Positions 24,494 through 36,745 of a DNA stretch of 64,000 nucleotides are shown piece after piece. A program made the translations under genes and the position numbers. The notes beneath the pieces are model-generated. The model did not search any database and was not told the DNA's origin. It was given only the letters and a program-made list of their open reading frames with translations. Position 1 is the stretch's first letter, and each line of letters opens with the position of its first letter. Source of the DNA: Stichopus chloronotus (taxonomy: Eukaryota; Echinodermata; Holothuroidea; Aspidochirotida; Stichopodidae); the NCBI GenBank assembly GCA_021234535.1, contig CM037840.1:20586302-20650301 (forward strand). The letters run 5' to 3'.

Positions 24494-24545
24494 CAGAAAC
24501 AGCTGTCAGAAGAAATATTACGAGAAGAGATGGATCCATCTTCAT
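24494..24545 (-). CDS. Gene 1, exon 1: signal peptide
   Basis: This short first coding exon encodes MKMDPSLLVIFLLTAVSG, a classic signal peptide: a short start, a hydrophobic core and a small-residue cleavage region. It ends at a consensus donor (TCTG|GTAAGT) after one base of a codon (phase 1). The glycine codon is completed by the SRCR-1 exon, so the mature protein would begin almost at the first SRCR domain. There are two in-frame start codons, at 24545 and 24539; the second has the better context (A at -3, G at +4). An out-of-frame ATG at 24549 overlaps them. A TATAAA lies about 185-195 bases upstream on the minus strand. The distance to the next supported exon is unusually large. Confidence 0.7.
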
Positions 24546-24728
24546 CCATTTCCTTTCAACGGTCTACTGGAAAGACTGATCTGAATTCGTAAGTGGTGAG
24601 ACTATTTTAGCGAAGATTGAGTAGTCATGGAAACTACTTGGAGATGATGATAACGCTGTCTCTTTATCATGCATATGTAGAGGATTACCAACAACTTACC
24701 TATAAAGACATTTGACTGGCTCCCACTG

Positions 24729-24734
24729 TTTATA
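24729..24734 (-). promoter_or_regulatory. Possible TATA box of gene 1
   Basis: TATAAA on the minus strand lies about 185-195 bases upstream of the gene 1 start codons. A donor-like AG|GTAAGT near 24,695 and an acceptor-like TTTCCAG just upstream of the ATG could define a short 5'-UTR intron. This rests on motif and position only. Confidence 0.25.
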
Positions 24735-24749
24735 AGCCATTGTTTCACT

Positions 24750-27700
24750 CCTTAGGCTTACAATGATAATCTGCACAAAAAACTTTTGCTCTTTGCTAAT
24801 GTTACAGTCTTCAATTAGATGAAACGATTGATTAACAAAAGAAAGCCACATTAATAGAATCAATATTAATGAACACAGAATGGTAAATTATTCAAAGCAT
24901 GAAAGTATACGGTAACCTTCTTTTGAAGAAATAAGTTTCTAACAGATAAGAATTTTGCTAGTTATTGCTGAAGAATAATTTTTTCACGGCAACTCTCAAA
25001 CCTGCAAATAATGGGTAATTGTTGAATTTTCTTGATATTTTGAGGAGATGAAAGATTTCGCAGATGTGCAATGGTGGAACTGAATTGGTTGAACAACTAA
25101 GCTTATTTTCTTTGTTTGCTATGTTGGTGCATTTCATACGCCTTTTTTCCCTTTAAGTCTTTAAAATTTTAAACTGAATGATGCTCAAACGATTGTCTCT
25201 ACACAACCGGAACCACACTTAGTTTATTCGTTTCTTAATATGTATTGGTGCTACATTGTCAATCACTATAGTGTATTGATTTATCAATTAGATACAATTC
25301 TACTGCCCGAAAGAACTAAAACACAAAAATCGTTATGACGTAGTCCATGATGATGGTGTTATACGTCATGTTCTGTCTGCGTCTACTCCAACCACACTAC
25401 AGTAATACTACCTGTACGCAGCTTATACCTGACGTCATAGTTATCCCAAGACTGTTTCCTGAAAATTGGTGTATCACCTGATTACCCTCTGAGCCGTTGA
25501 ACATGTGTTACATTATCAAAATGTATGGAGGGCGAGGAAGAGTGCATAATCATTTATGTATATCTAGAACATGGTTGAAAGAACTTTAAGTCATGGAAAC
25601 CTGTCTACATTAGCTATGATCAATCTGTCATGTTGCTAACATTTTGTATTCAAATTCATGGCAACAACCCTTTGCTTCTAAAGAAACAAAACAGAAGAGA
25701 AAAGAAACGTGCATGCATTTGAATCTGCTGCAATTATTGACACAAATTATTTATTGGCATGTACAACAACACTGTTTCTTTTCATTTAATTTTCAATTGT
25801 TTAAAGCAGTCACCCCAGGTGAAGAAAAGACAGATCAACCTGGTCGTCAAAATATTCTCGAAAGACACAAGAAGATGGTAAATCTTGCACTGGCAAGAGT
25901 TAACTGGACAGTTAATACAGTATTGCCTACACAATTTCCAAAAAGTTCCCCACAATTGCATCCTACTACCTACAATATTCTAGTACTACAAATTTTCTGT
26001 GTAAAATAAAAAGGAGAAGGCATGTTTTTTTTTGTTTTGTTTTTTTCTGACGCACTTCGTAGTTACAAGTCTCATCCCCTTTCTTTTCTTTGCTTGTTCC
26101 TTTCCCTTCAGTTAATGGATGGTTAGGATTTTTATAAAAGGATAGATGCACTGACAGTGACACTTTCTTCTAGAGCATCAATTTCTGAAGTAAGAAGGCT
26201 GGTGATCAGAAAGGAATATGTTCCAGAAAATAACAGCAGCTATTAAATAGCACTAACACAGTAACTTCATTTAAAATCACCGGTAAGTTCGACAAAGAGG
26301 TACGGGCGCCTAAGATTCAGGTGACAGAAAAATTTTTTTGCCGAATACTGTTTGTTATTAATTAGCAGGATTATACTGTCTGAGCGGAGAGCCACCATAA
26401 GTTGGCGCTTAGCGTACCGAAAGTTTTGGGTTTTAAAACCCTCTTAGATTGTCGTAATTAGCATATCCCGTTTTTTTTTGGGGGGGGGGGCTGTATGTTC
26501 CCATCCTTGGAATACGGATATCGTGTCTGCAATTTGAAAAAAAAATATGAAAAATTAATAATAATTCATAATCAGGAATTTCCAGCGAAACGTCTCATTT
26601 AGAGTGGTTCAAAGACATTCGGTTCATTCAGTTCATTCGTTGGGTATTCAGCAGGCGACGGGCAATACAATGAAACTGAAATTACCAGGGTCGCTCCCAC
26701 TGTCTAATGGCAGAGCACGTATTGCCATACGTCATTGATAAGATATATAGGTGCCCATCCAGGGTCTCCATCCACATGTGTAGGACTATCTAAGTGGAGC
26801 GCCACCATTGCCTTACCGGAATTTATGGGTTAAAAACGCCTCCCATTTCATCGGAAAAAGCATTTCAGAGACCATGTGTTATGTTATTTGTACCCCTCAC
26901 ACCAGGACATACAATAAATTTAGCTGAAAACATTTTCTGATAGGCACATTGGGGGAACGTACCCCCATGCCTTAACCCGGCGTTACCACGCCACTGGAAA
27001 TTACACATGGTTGATCAGCTATTAACATAGAGAGGGGAGTAATAACGTAATATTTAGTCAATGGCAGCAGTACCAATACACAATATACTGATTGTTGGAG
27101 ACCTATACAACTGTACTGGATCGATTTCGAAATTCGGTAATAATAAATTGAAGGGAATTTGAGCACATGATTCCTCTTCGAGGAATTTTCTCCGGTCAAG
27201 GCTTCTCAATGTCGTAGTGAACTTTATCCGAGTTTTCAGCTTTCCATGAATTTTCAGAGGTCCAAATGCAGTCCACCCCTACCGTTTAATACGTCTATAA
27301 GTCTTGAAACGTTAGTTGAACATCTGTCAAAAAATGTAATGTCTTTCTACACAAGTACTTCCTACGTAATTTATTTGCACATGTAGCGGCGCATTAGTAT
27401 TTTGTTGGGCTGAGGATATGTTTGAACAGATCATCACCATCGGTGAAGACAGAACACTTTCTGGAGAGAACCCTCTCCAGAACAGAGATCTTCGGAAATT
27501 GCACATACCAGGCTAAATATCCTTAGTTATCCCTGATTCAGCGGTACCTGCAATCTAAAACAGTGTATGGTAGAATCCATTGGGTGAGCTCAAAATTGTG
27601 TCAATGATTACTGAAGTAAATGTAGTTAGTTGTATCATGGAATATTTACCTATTGCATTTACCTATGAAACATTATAGTGAGAAATTTTCGTAAACGGTT

Positions 27701-30700
27701 ACTTATAAAAATTCCCTTGTCTGGTATTTTACAATGTACAGAAGCTTACTATCCTTTACATTTTTTAGCATGACCAGCATGAATGGAACACCAGTAATCC
27801 GACGACGTCACTTTGATATTCCCTAAAATTAGAGAAGATATCCAAGCAAGAGTGGCTTAATCAAACGTGTCGTTCTTTTTTGATGAAGTGTGAACAGTGT
27901 TGTCATGCACTTAAAACTGATACAAGTGTTCCGGAACACTTTCAAATTATTATTATTATTATTTTTTTAATTCAGCACGCTAATGTGTGTACAAACAACT
28001 CTTTGGAGTTGACGTTCCTTGCTAAACAAGATGATGATGTTATGCGGGGAAAATGAAGGTCCCATGCGCCATTTTGCTAATTACCTCGGAAAAGAGTTAA
28101 CGATTCGAATAAACTGTTTGCTCAACTGGATAGTGTAAAGGTTTTGTGCCTTCTGGATTTCATTTGATAACCGGCAATAGGTAAAACATTAACTAATTCT
28201 CTAAATTGTGTTGATGTTAACGCTAATAAACAGTTGTTATCAGAAACATTGGCGTCTTAATACGTTTACTCAAGTTAAATTGTCTGGCAGACACTTAACA
28301 ATATCATCCCTAACTGCACGCACTAGGTACGGTCAATATAATTAGATCTGTATTTTCTTTTAATGTAAACAACCTGGCATTCAATTAAAGAGTCAGTACT
28401 AGATCTACAATATTCATATTAAATAAACAGATAGGAAAGGTAAATGTATGCAATAGTTACTGATTATTCACCGCATCAACCCCCTTTTTTCAATATCCAC
28501 GGTATCTCTTACATGGCATTATAAAGCATGGGCGTTATTGTGTAAAATCCCACACAAAACAAATTACTGTGTAAAGTCCTATGCAAGCAAACATGACCAA
28601 TTACGGCACATCAAGCCAGATTGACATACACAAAGGTCTAATCACAAGATGGTCAAGTATTCTACCCCGCATTACGTAAGCAAACTAACCCCGCCTCACT
28701 GTCTGGATGAATCTCTCTACCCCCCCCCCCCCCCGGAAGACCAAAGCCGACCTTGTGAACCGGAAGTCTGCACACTCTAACAGCACTGAATCACCACCGC
28801 CAAACTTACGAGCACAAAGCCCAAAATACGCCTTTTCTCTGTAATACTACACGGCCTGCACATAAAAGCACACAGTTAGTTAAGATAAGCTGTAACAAAT
28901 AGAGGAATCTAAATACACGAGAAAGACAATGGGATGAGGTCTTCCATCGCAACTGTTTTCCCATGCTTGCACAGTACAATACGTAGCTCCACCAGCCAAG
29001 TGACTGAAATATCTCATCTTAACCCCTACGGGGCAATGAAATAACAGATTGCATGGTATAATGTGCACTTAGTTTACCAATTGCCAGCTGGTAACTATAC
29101 GGACGCGAGTCCATGACCAAATTTGAACGAGCCCCAGTGAAGTTGAATGGCCAACTCCTTATGCATCTAATTCTATACACCACCCGCGGTTACTTCGTCT
29201 ACTTCAAAATGTAGAGTGACTCAAAAATTATAAAGTTTGGCTATCAAACGTCCCACAAGGAGACCAGAGACTAAAATGTAAGTTCAGTAGGACAAACATT
29301 ATGCAGTGTGTAAGTTCATGTACTACACATTACACCTGATAATCAACCAGAATTGGAAATGGGAAATTTCCTGAACAACGTGGAGGTACAGTGTTACATA
29401 TTCAATACCTTTCTATGTATTTAACCTACTCATGTAATATTAAAAGAACACCATTCGCCGGGAAGGGACAACTGTAAGTATACCAAATGCAATACGGCGC
29501 AATGAACATACCTGTGGAATTCTTACTGCAGGTGTTTTGCATGATTGTATTGGCAATGTGCCCACTCATACCTTCGGGTACTTCCACGGACAACTTAGAC
29601 TTACAGAGGCTTATCATGAGACTTCTGAGACCACTAACCACTTTGGGATGCCATATTCAACTCATGCAAAGGTAAATTATCCTATACAGATTATCAACTC
29701 CTTTTCAGCATCTGATACTGAACATAAATCTTACTACATAGTAGCCAAGGTGTGCAGGGCAGTTTGGAAGGGCAAGAGCTACTACGGTTTCTACCAACAG
29801 TCTTACCCACATAAGCTATGTTTTACCATTAAGACGATTGTGAGTCTCATGCAATTTCCCATCGCCTTTTGTAGTCGGGTGGAGGGGAGGGGGCAATCGG
29901 AGAGGAATAAAATTGAGCAAGAATACTTTCGTCTATACTTTTTTACTAACTGAGGTATATTCACCATTGTTTAATTATTTGATTTAATAGAACATATACA
30001 AACTGTTCGTTGGAAATATTGTACTGATTCCCGTATTAGTAATCTATTAATCACTTCTACTCCAATCACCGGGTAGACAGGGCAGGTACCCTCGCCAGTA
30101 TGATGTCTGATGATGTATGATGTCTATTGGAAAATGCAGACCTTGGCATATTATGACTGAGCTAAGCTAACATATACTGACATTTGATCATTTGACATGA
30201 GAAACGTCTTTAAAATGGCCACATCTGCACCCAACACTTTGTTTGGTGGGCAATATTGCATAAACAGGTCAACGGAGGTGTTAGGGGAAATAAAAGGCAT
30301 TATATATATATGGCCATTGAACCCTCAGTCTTTAATTTAAGGTAGCTACCAGAATAGAGTTCAATGTTGCTAGAGTGTACTGTTATTGAAACTGATGTCG
30401 CATGTTGGTGCTTCCATAATGTCCGATACCATTGTTGGTGTGGGTGTGGATGTCGAGAGCAACTGGTGCCGGTGATGGTGTCCGATTTGCTGGTGTAACA
30501 CAACACTGTACACTCGCTTTTATGTTGCGCCTTGTCTGTGACGGATCGAAGATTTGGTAGGAGAGCGGAGCAGCAGTACAATGACTTTTGGCTGGGAAGG
30601 TTCAAAGGGTAGAGGGTAAGCTAGATGCAAAATGGTGTTATATTTAATGCTATAATTAATTGAATGTGTTTTCAGGAATCCGCTCTTATTTTTTCATCTT

Positions 30701-32019
30701 GCTTGTTGAAATATTCTTAAACCTTTCCTGGGTAAGTCAGATTTTTTTCACCTGGCACAGCCCTCACACCTAATCTCACAACTCTGCCCAGGTAACAGTA
30801 ATTTGCATTAAATACTGATCCTGGGGGAGGGGTCAAGGAGAGGAGGTGGAAAATATTTGCTAGCATAGTGTGGGCTAGTTCAAAATAATGCTACATTTGA
30901 TGCTAAATTGGAATTTAATGAAGTTCCTTTTGGAATTAATACTTTTTAAATTTTTCATCTTCCTTGGTGATTATTGCATCCTTAGACCATTACAGGTGAT
31001 TCTTTTTTTGTTTTTGCACCTGTCACATCCTCCACATCCCTGCCTACACCCTGCCTAAGCCCCTGCCCCCGAGTCATAGTGACTGAAATAAACGACCGAT
31101 CTTGGGGGAGGGTTGTGATCCGCGAAGGGGTTTTCCTTCTCCTTTAGGTTTTTTTCTTTTTAAATGCTCTAATTGTTTGTGTTTTTTCATATGGATGACT
31201 GATAAAAATGTAAACTGTCTCAGCTTTGTCGTTACATTTATATCTGGGTATGTTGCCATCAGAGGGTATAGAGAAACTGACAGTGCATGCTGTGAGAGTA
31301 TTATTGAAAACAACTTAAACTTTAGAAGTTCAATAGTAAATGAAAACAGGGAACTGATACCAGTGTTGTAGTATAGACTATTCTTCAAACCGTGTCACTT
31401 GAAGTATTATGATGCACCGTTGAGTACAGTCTCTGTCACTGAGTTTTTTTGGAGATAAAGCAATCTAGAGAATGAAATCTCTGTGACAGTTTTATTTTGT
31501 ATCAAAGGTATATAATATGTTTTTCGCTAACCTTATGTATGTCAACGGCATAGAAGTTTTTTCTTTTATGAGTTACTTTTCCCTTAAGATCACCAGGAAT
31601 TTCCATCCAAATCAATTGAATAACCGCATAACACTGGCGGGGTGTGGAGATATGTGACCCAAAGTCTGAGATTGTGGAAAACTAGTTGAAGTCCCTTGAA
31701 AGTGGAGAGCAGTTTTATTTGGGTCTGGTTACTCTGGTAATAGACTGAAACTATCAATCCACAGAGGATACCGTAATTCTCCTGGTAATGTCTGGAGTTG
31801 TTTAAGTTATACTGTCTTCCAAATGAGCCGTAATATTATCACGGCGCCAAAATTCTGGGTAACAAAATTAAGTAACTCTTTAGGGGAGTACTAGAATTTT
31901 TGGAGGTCGAAACTAATGACCATAGCTTCACTGACAAATCACATACGCCTAATGCGCTAATAGGATAGAGCTTTGTACTGTTTTACGAAGTTGGAAAAAA
32001 TCAACTTTTTGGAAGGGTG
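24750..32019. other. Intergenic stretch upstream of gene 1, no gene supported
   Basis: No exon with recognisable protein homology was found on either strand. It contains several homopolymer runs (T/G at about 26470, C at about 28720) and short TTA microsatellites. An open frame at 29537-29953 lacks an ATG at its start and matches nothing I recognise. Confidence 0.4.
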
Positions 32020-32240
32020 GGGGAGACCCGCCAGCCCCGTAATCCGTCCTTGCTGATGCACTTTTTAGGCATGGTGAGTTACTACAGGAGATGCAGTCCT
32101 CAATGTGCAAACATAGTGGCACCATTGACAAATGTGATAAGTAAAAAGGCCGACTTCACGAAGATTGTCAGACAACCTCCGAGAAAACCCAAGTCTATTT
32201 TAATGCCCGATCCTCTTCTGATGGCTCCAGATGGCAAGTG
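32020..32240 (+). pseudogene. Ty3/gypsy-type pol fragment (end of RT / RNase H start), decayed
   Basis: The translation contains MHFLGMVSYYRR, then IVAPLTNVISKKADF, and further on ILMPDPLLMAPD. These match the connection between reverse transcriptase and RNase H in gypsy-like retrotransposons (FLGMxxYYRRF, APLTxLxKK, and LxxxPVLxAPD). Between the second and third motifs the homologous frame appears to shift, and a stop follows. There is no flanking pol sequence or LTR. It is a dead fragment of an LTR retrotransposon, separate from the integrase fragment at 59-60 kb. Confidence 0.75.
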
Positions 32241-32345
32241 ATGAAAGAAGAAAAACAACTCAATTTCACCAAAGAAAGTACTCAACAAATGAGAACGCTG
32301 GATTAATGTTTGTTGAAATTTCCAATTGTCAGATTCACTAACCAT

Positions 32346-32480
32346 TTTTTGTTTGTTTGTTTGTTCGTTCGGTTTATTTCCATATCAACAAAACAAAACA
32401 TGAGGTTACAAGATCAACATAAAAAGTCAAAATAAAAGAAACAATTAACGATCATACAAAACAGAAATACGAGAAGGAAA
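32346..32480 (-). mobile_element. Probable retroposon 3' tail
   Basis: On the minus strand an A-rich segment ends in GGAAATAAACCGAACGAAC followed by repeated AAAC units. This arrangement is common at the 3' ends of invertebrate LINEs and SINEs. No open frame is attached. It is inferred from composition and layout only. Confidence 0.35.
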
Positions 32481-34778
32481 GGAGAGAGAAGAAGTTTAGA
32501 AAAACTTATATGAATCTCTCCCCTAAATCAAGTATAATAATGTTCAATTTTTCAGAGCAACATATTTCCATCAAAAGAACTCAAATGAATGTAGCAGAGC
32601 TATTAATCGTAAAATCAAAACATTAATTATATGTAAAATTTATGGAGTTCTTATTTTACATAATTAAGGTAAACAGCATATGTAAATTCTACATAATTTT
32701 GGTAAATCTTACTACATTTTAGTAAAATTGTTATATACACATTGTAGGACTTACATTAACTGTGTGTAAAATTTTACCTACAGTAATGGAGTTCTTATTT
32801 TACCGTTAAGTTTTGTGAGTGTGGAATCACTGGTTACAAATATGGGAAAAAGGTTTGGCTGTCAAGTTAATGACATACTTTATACAATACACATTTAGAT
32901 CATTATAATCGTTCGACCTTTTGGATTGAAACTGTGACACTATACTCTACTTCATCTTCATACAAACCATCAATAAACATGGAATATTCATTTCTAAATT
33001 TAAAATAATTATTAAAAGATTTATCGGTCACATCCGGGATACAATTTGCAAGATCTGCACCTACAGTAACAAAAAAATCATTGAAACCATTTGCGACAAT
33101 ATACCTTACATTTACCTTATATTTCTGATACTACAGTATATCGTCTTGTGTTATATTGTCTTGCTATTTTGTATATTTCACTTACCTGAGGAGGAAGATG
33201 TGATATCTTCGAAAGCGTTTGTATTAAACTATGACTTTCGTTAACATTTTCGTTTTAATTTGCTCTTTCATCTGGTTCTTCAAATGTAGACATAGTTATT
33301 TCAACTGATGTGTTAGGTGGCGCCACATGAATGCAGCAGTGGCGAAAAATAAGTCAAGATTTCAAAGTAACTTGTACTTCCACCACACAGTACAGTCAAA
33401 GGCTGTTCAAGATGGGAAAGCAGGCATTTTCTTAAACGGGATCTATAATAGAGCGCTTTCGATTTGTAAGTTCACATGGTCGACTGCTACGATGAAGTAC
33501 CATATATCGCTTATTATTTCGACCTTCTTCAGTCAAACTTAAATGGAGAAACCCCGTTACAGAAGTATTGCAAATTAAAAGTTCAAACTGTTATAGCAAC
33601 ACAGATTTATAAAGACATAGAAGTAAAAGAGATGTATCCACTATCGTGGAGCAATTCAATACAATACAAAATAATAATGTTTTAAAAACAGCGGGGCGAG
33701 TGATTAGCTAAGTAACTAAACTTCTTAAAGTTGAGATAAAAAAAACATCTTCCGAATCTTGGTGCTATTTATCTCTTTATCACGTAGTTGACTTTTACCA
33801 TTTACCTAAATCAACATACATTTAATTTTCTGGTGGTGTCTGTGAATCCTTCTTCGATCCTACCAGGTAATCAATTCAAAATATTGTTGGTTTCCTTCGT
33901 ATCTACAGAGGATACACCATTTTTCTTGAGGCACTGTTTTGATGGTCAGGTTCAAACTAAAATGGATTCTAAATTTAAAATTTGTGACAAGTTGCAAAAA
34001 AGAAAGAAAAGTTAGGAGTCCGGGTATGCGTGTAATATCCACCCTATCGATGACGTCATAGGTCAACGGCAAGGGTTACAGGTCATGAAAACTGACACAC
34101 ATTTGTAGCATTATCTGCTTGTGTAAATGCACCAGAGATTTGAAACAATCGTACAGGTAAATAACATGATACGACTTTCTTAACAAAATTAATCAGGGTA
34201 AAATGTCAAAGGTTAAATTGGAAAAATATCGTGAAAAAATATATACAAATGTCGGATAAAATATAAACTTGGTATTTAGGTGAGGGACATGCATGTATGA
34301 CATGTAGTGCTTGCCAGACTGATGACGTCATAGGTCAAGGTCACGTTCACCATAACACACAATACATTGCGAGAGATGGTGATAGTACATGGTATTAACG
34401 TAAATTATAGCATTTTTGCTTTTCATGAATGTGACACAGTGTTCATCCTTTGCAATCATGTTGTCCGCTGAGTGATTATGTATGATAACAATGACATTTT
34501 CCATGCGCACATTTCTGCATTGCTAATGTACACCAAAAACGCAAGTTAATTTCTAATTAAAATTAAATTTGGTTGTGATAGTGTACTGTCTATTTGCGTG
34601 TCTTTTTCATTTATTGCCAAGTACCTACGTGTGCAACGTGCGTCGTCACTCAAGCTCGTCCATCACAAACGTGTGTGAGAAAACGAATCAGGAAAGAAAA
34701 CGATAGGGATGAAATTTGCAACTCCGTGGATACTTATTGCGTATTTCTTGTGTTAAGATCTCCCTTACATGGTTGCCC

Positions 34779-35068
34779 TTATTTCTTCTTAAACAGCATC
34801 ATTACATCTTCACATGATAAAAGCGGGTAATTGGACATCTTCTTGTAAACACTTGTGTGATCATCATGTATATCTTCCATTTTCAACTTCATCTGAGGTA
34901 TATCTTTCGTCATAATCTTGTCATGAGTTTTTTTGTATCCAGCACGCTCGAAGGTTTTTTCCCAGGGGAGTGGATTTCCACCTCTGTCACATTTAGTATC
35001 AATAAATAGTAACACCGCACCCCTCTTCATTTTCCCCAAGATGTTCTCGAGGGCTCCCTTAGTTTCAT
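34779..35068 (-). CDS. Gene 2, exon 2: methyltransferase-like C-terminal region
   Basis: The acceptor is TTTCTTTCCTCAG|ATGAAAC. The exon reads DETKGALENILGKMKRGAVL, then LFIDTKCDRGGNPLPWEKTF, and ends LFKKK followed by TAA. GKMKRGAVLLFID matches the strand-5 turn of class-I methyltransferases (usually LKPGGxLLxxD), which is the element expected after the end of exon 1. The terminal ~50 residues are polar, with a lysine-rich end. A short pyrimidine tract precedes the acceptor and the phase fits exon 1 exactly. Confidence 0.78.
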
Positions 35069-35662
35069 CTGAGGAAAGAAAAAAAAAAAGAGAAACATGG
35101 ACAATATTTCCACTTTCTTTCTTGGTCTGCCCTTATATCTCCAGACCTTCATACAGCCAAAACGCTAAAATGCTTGTGGTTTCCGTGGTGTGATTAGAAA
35201 TATTATGCAAAGAGATTTCTAGGATTGCTCTGGATTCCTCTGATGAAAAATATAACTTTAATGGAGGCAAAATATTAGACCGCATGCTTGCTCCAATGCT
35301 AGCTGTAATGCTTGCTATATCGGGGAAAGCCACAGACATTTGGCGACAAGGATCAATGAGCATCTAAAATCCGATAAAAACTCAACTTTGAGCTGCAGCT
35401 TAGAGGGTGCCGAGACAATTATTTGCATGAGTTGTGATCACACTTTGCCTCGCAAGAAGGAGATTTGTTTAAATGTTTGTAAACATGTGAGTTTTTATCA
35501 ACTTTATGTCAACTGGAATCTGCCCATTCTCTGCAAACGACTGGAATCCCCATTATTTTCTCTATACATACAAGCTACAATATTATCATGATAGGCTACT
35601 CGGAGTTTCGCGTATACAGACGTTTTGTGTGTAACGATCTTCAGGCAACTGTTCAACGCAGA

Positions 35663-36040
35663 CTACTTCGGTTTATGCCTCTTAAGCTTCTGTTGTCTAT
35701 TGTTCCCATGGCCACAAAGTGAGACCAGCTGTAACCGTTTGTTAATCCAGTCGTCTTTCAAACGTAGGATTTGCGCCGGAATGCCTACGACAACAAATGG
35801 GTACATAAGCCTAACCCCATGGAATAAACCGGCAATAAAATTAAGATCCTGTGGGATTTCAAAGTTAGGACAGACAGAGTTATAACTCGCACACCCGACC
35901 TGGTAATCATAGACAAAGACCGGCCATGAGAGACTGATAATGAATGTAGCAATACCCAACGACTCTAACATAGTCAAGAAGGAAAATGGAAGGATAGAGA
36001 GGTATCGGGACCTGTGACTCCAAATGCAGAGACTGTGGAC
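35663..36040 (-). CDS. Unidentified membrane-protein-like open frame in gene 2 intron
   Basis: The frame encodes two hydrophobic spans: SILPFSFLTMLESLGIATFI continuing through ISLSWPVFVY, and LNFIAGLFHGVRLMYPFVVV. A short cysteine-containing loop separates them (VGCASYNSVCPNF). A basic cluster follows (RLKDDWINKRLQ). It could be an exon of a multi-pass membrane protein, but I recognise no family and the splice borders are weak. A chance frame is the main alternative. Confidence 0.25.
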   Translation of the reverse strand, partial: VHSLCIWSHRSRYLSILPFSFLTMLESLGIATFIISLSWPVFVYDYQVGCASYNSVCPNFEIPQDLNFIAGLFHGVRLMYPFVVVGIPAQILRLKDDWINKRLQLVSLCGHGNNRQQKLKRHKPK

Positions 36041-36669
36041 ACATCAGAGCAAAAGTTAACTTCAGCTATGGGAGCAATTGGAGCAAACACGAACATTCTA
36101 GAGAGGCATCTACAACAATTCCCTGACCACCACTCAGTGCAAAAATTAACAAAGACGACACTTCCAAGCACTACCCACATTCTCAGGAGAATCCACTGGT
36201 AGGACTCCGAGATCAGAGTAAAAATGAATACCAACACGAATGTTGAGAAAGAAAAAGCAATAGTAATATTTTAGACTTGAAAGGCAGGTATTTTACGACG
36301 CTATGAGCAATCTGGAGGATGCATGTGGTTTATACATTGAACCTCACGGGGTGTGACTGCCACATTAGCAGTTTTGGATCAAATTTGGTATCTTTTTTTC
36401 GAAAGGTCGATCAAGATGGATTACTCTTGGACGAAGAACCCATCTTACAGTCAGTTGCGGATCCGAAAAGGATGGTTTAGGGGTTTACCCCTCTTCCCAG
36501 ATTTAATGTTTTTTGAAACAGCCTTTTTTGCCGGTTATGTTATTTGGCTAAAATATAGGCTATCCCCTTTGAACTTCCAATTAATTAAATCCGAAGAAGA
36601 TGCATCCACTTTCTTAGGTTCAGAGTTATGGGTTATATGAAACTGGTGGCCAATTTGCATTTACAGATC

Positions 36670-36745
36670 CGATATCACAGCACATGTAGCAGAGTCACAG
36701 CACATGTAGCAGAACCACAACACGTACCAGGGTCACAGCACAGCC
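36670..36745. repeat. Short minisatellite (AGTCACAGCACATGTAGCAG-like)
   Basis: Three to four imperfect ~20-bp units of the form CAGCACATGTAGCAGAGTCA occur in tandem. Confidence 0.7.

Larger units (their letters stand above)
883..24545 (-). other. Gene 1 span: multi-SRCR / somatomedin-B receptor-like gene (partial, 3' end off window)
   Basis: This is the inferred transcription unit. It starts at a signal-peptide exon and runs leftward through SRCR-1, SRCR-2, a somatomedin-B/cysteine-rich exon, SRCR-3 and SRCR-4. I placed each exon from GT..AG borders. The signal exon ends in phase 1, and every module (130+200, 339, 1020, 139+203 and 336 bp) starts and ends in phase 1, so they can be joined in frame. 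SRCR proteins are typically extracellular innate-immune or adhesion receptors and are greatly expanded in echinoderms. The cysteine-rich region after somatomedin-B resembles ectodomains I associate with echinoderm adhesion-GPCR-like proteins, but no transmembrane segment lies in the window. Linking the signal exon to SRCR-1 across 13.8 kb is inference. Confidence 0.7.

Noticed and set aside
29537..29953. 138-codon plus-strand frame
   Set aside because: It opens with a non-ATG codon, resembles no family, and overlaps another frame on the opposite strand; no splice or regulatory support.
35974..36237. Overlapping frames on both strands, one membrane-like and one polar
   Set aside because: Neither has recognisable similarity. 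Joining the minus frame to the adjacent membrane-like frame would need an implausibly short intron.
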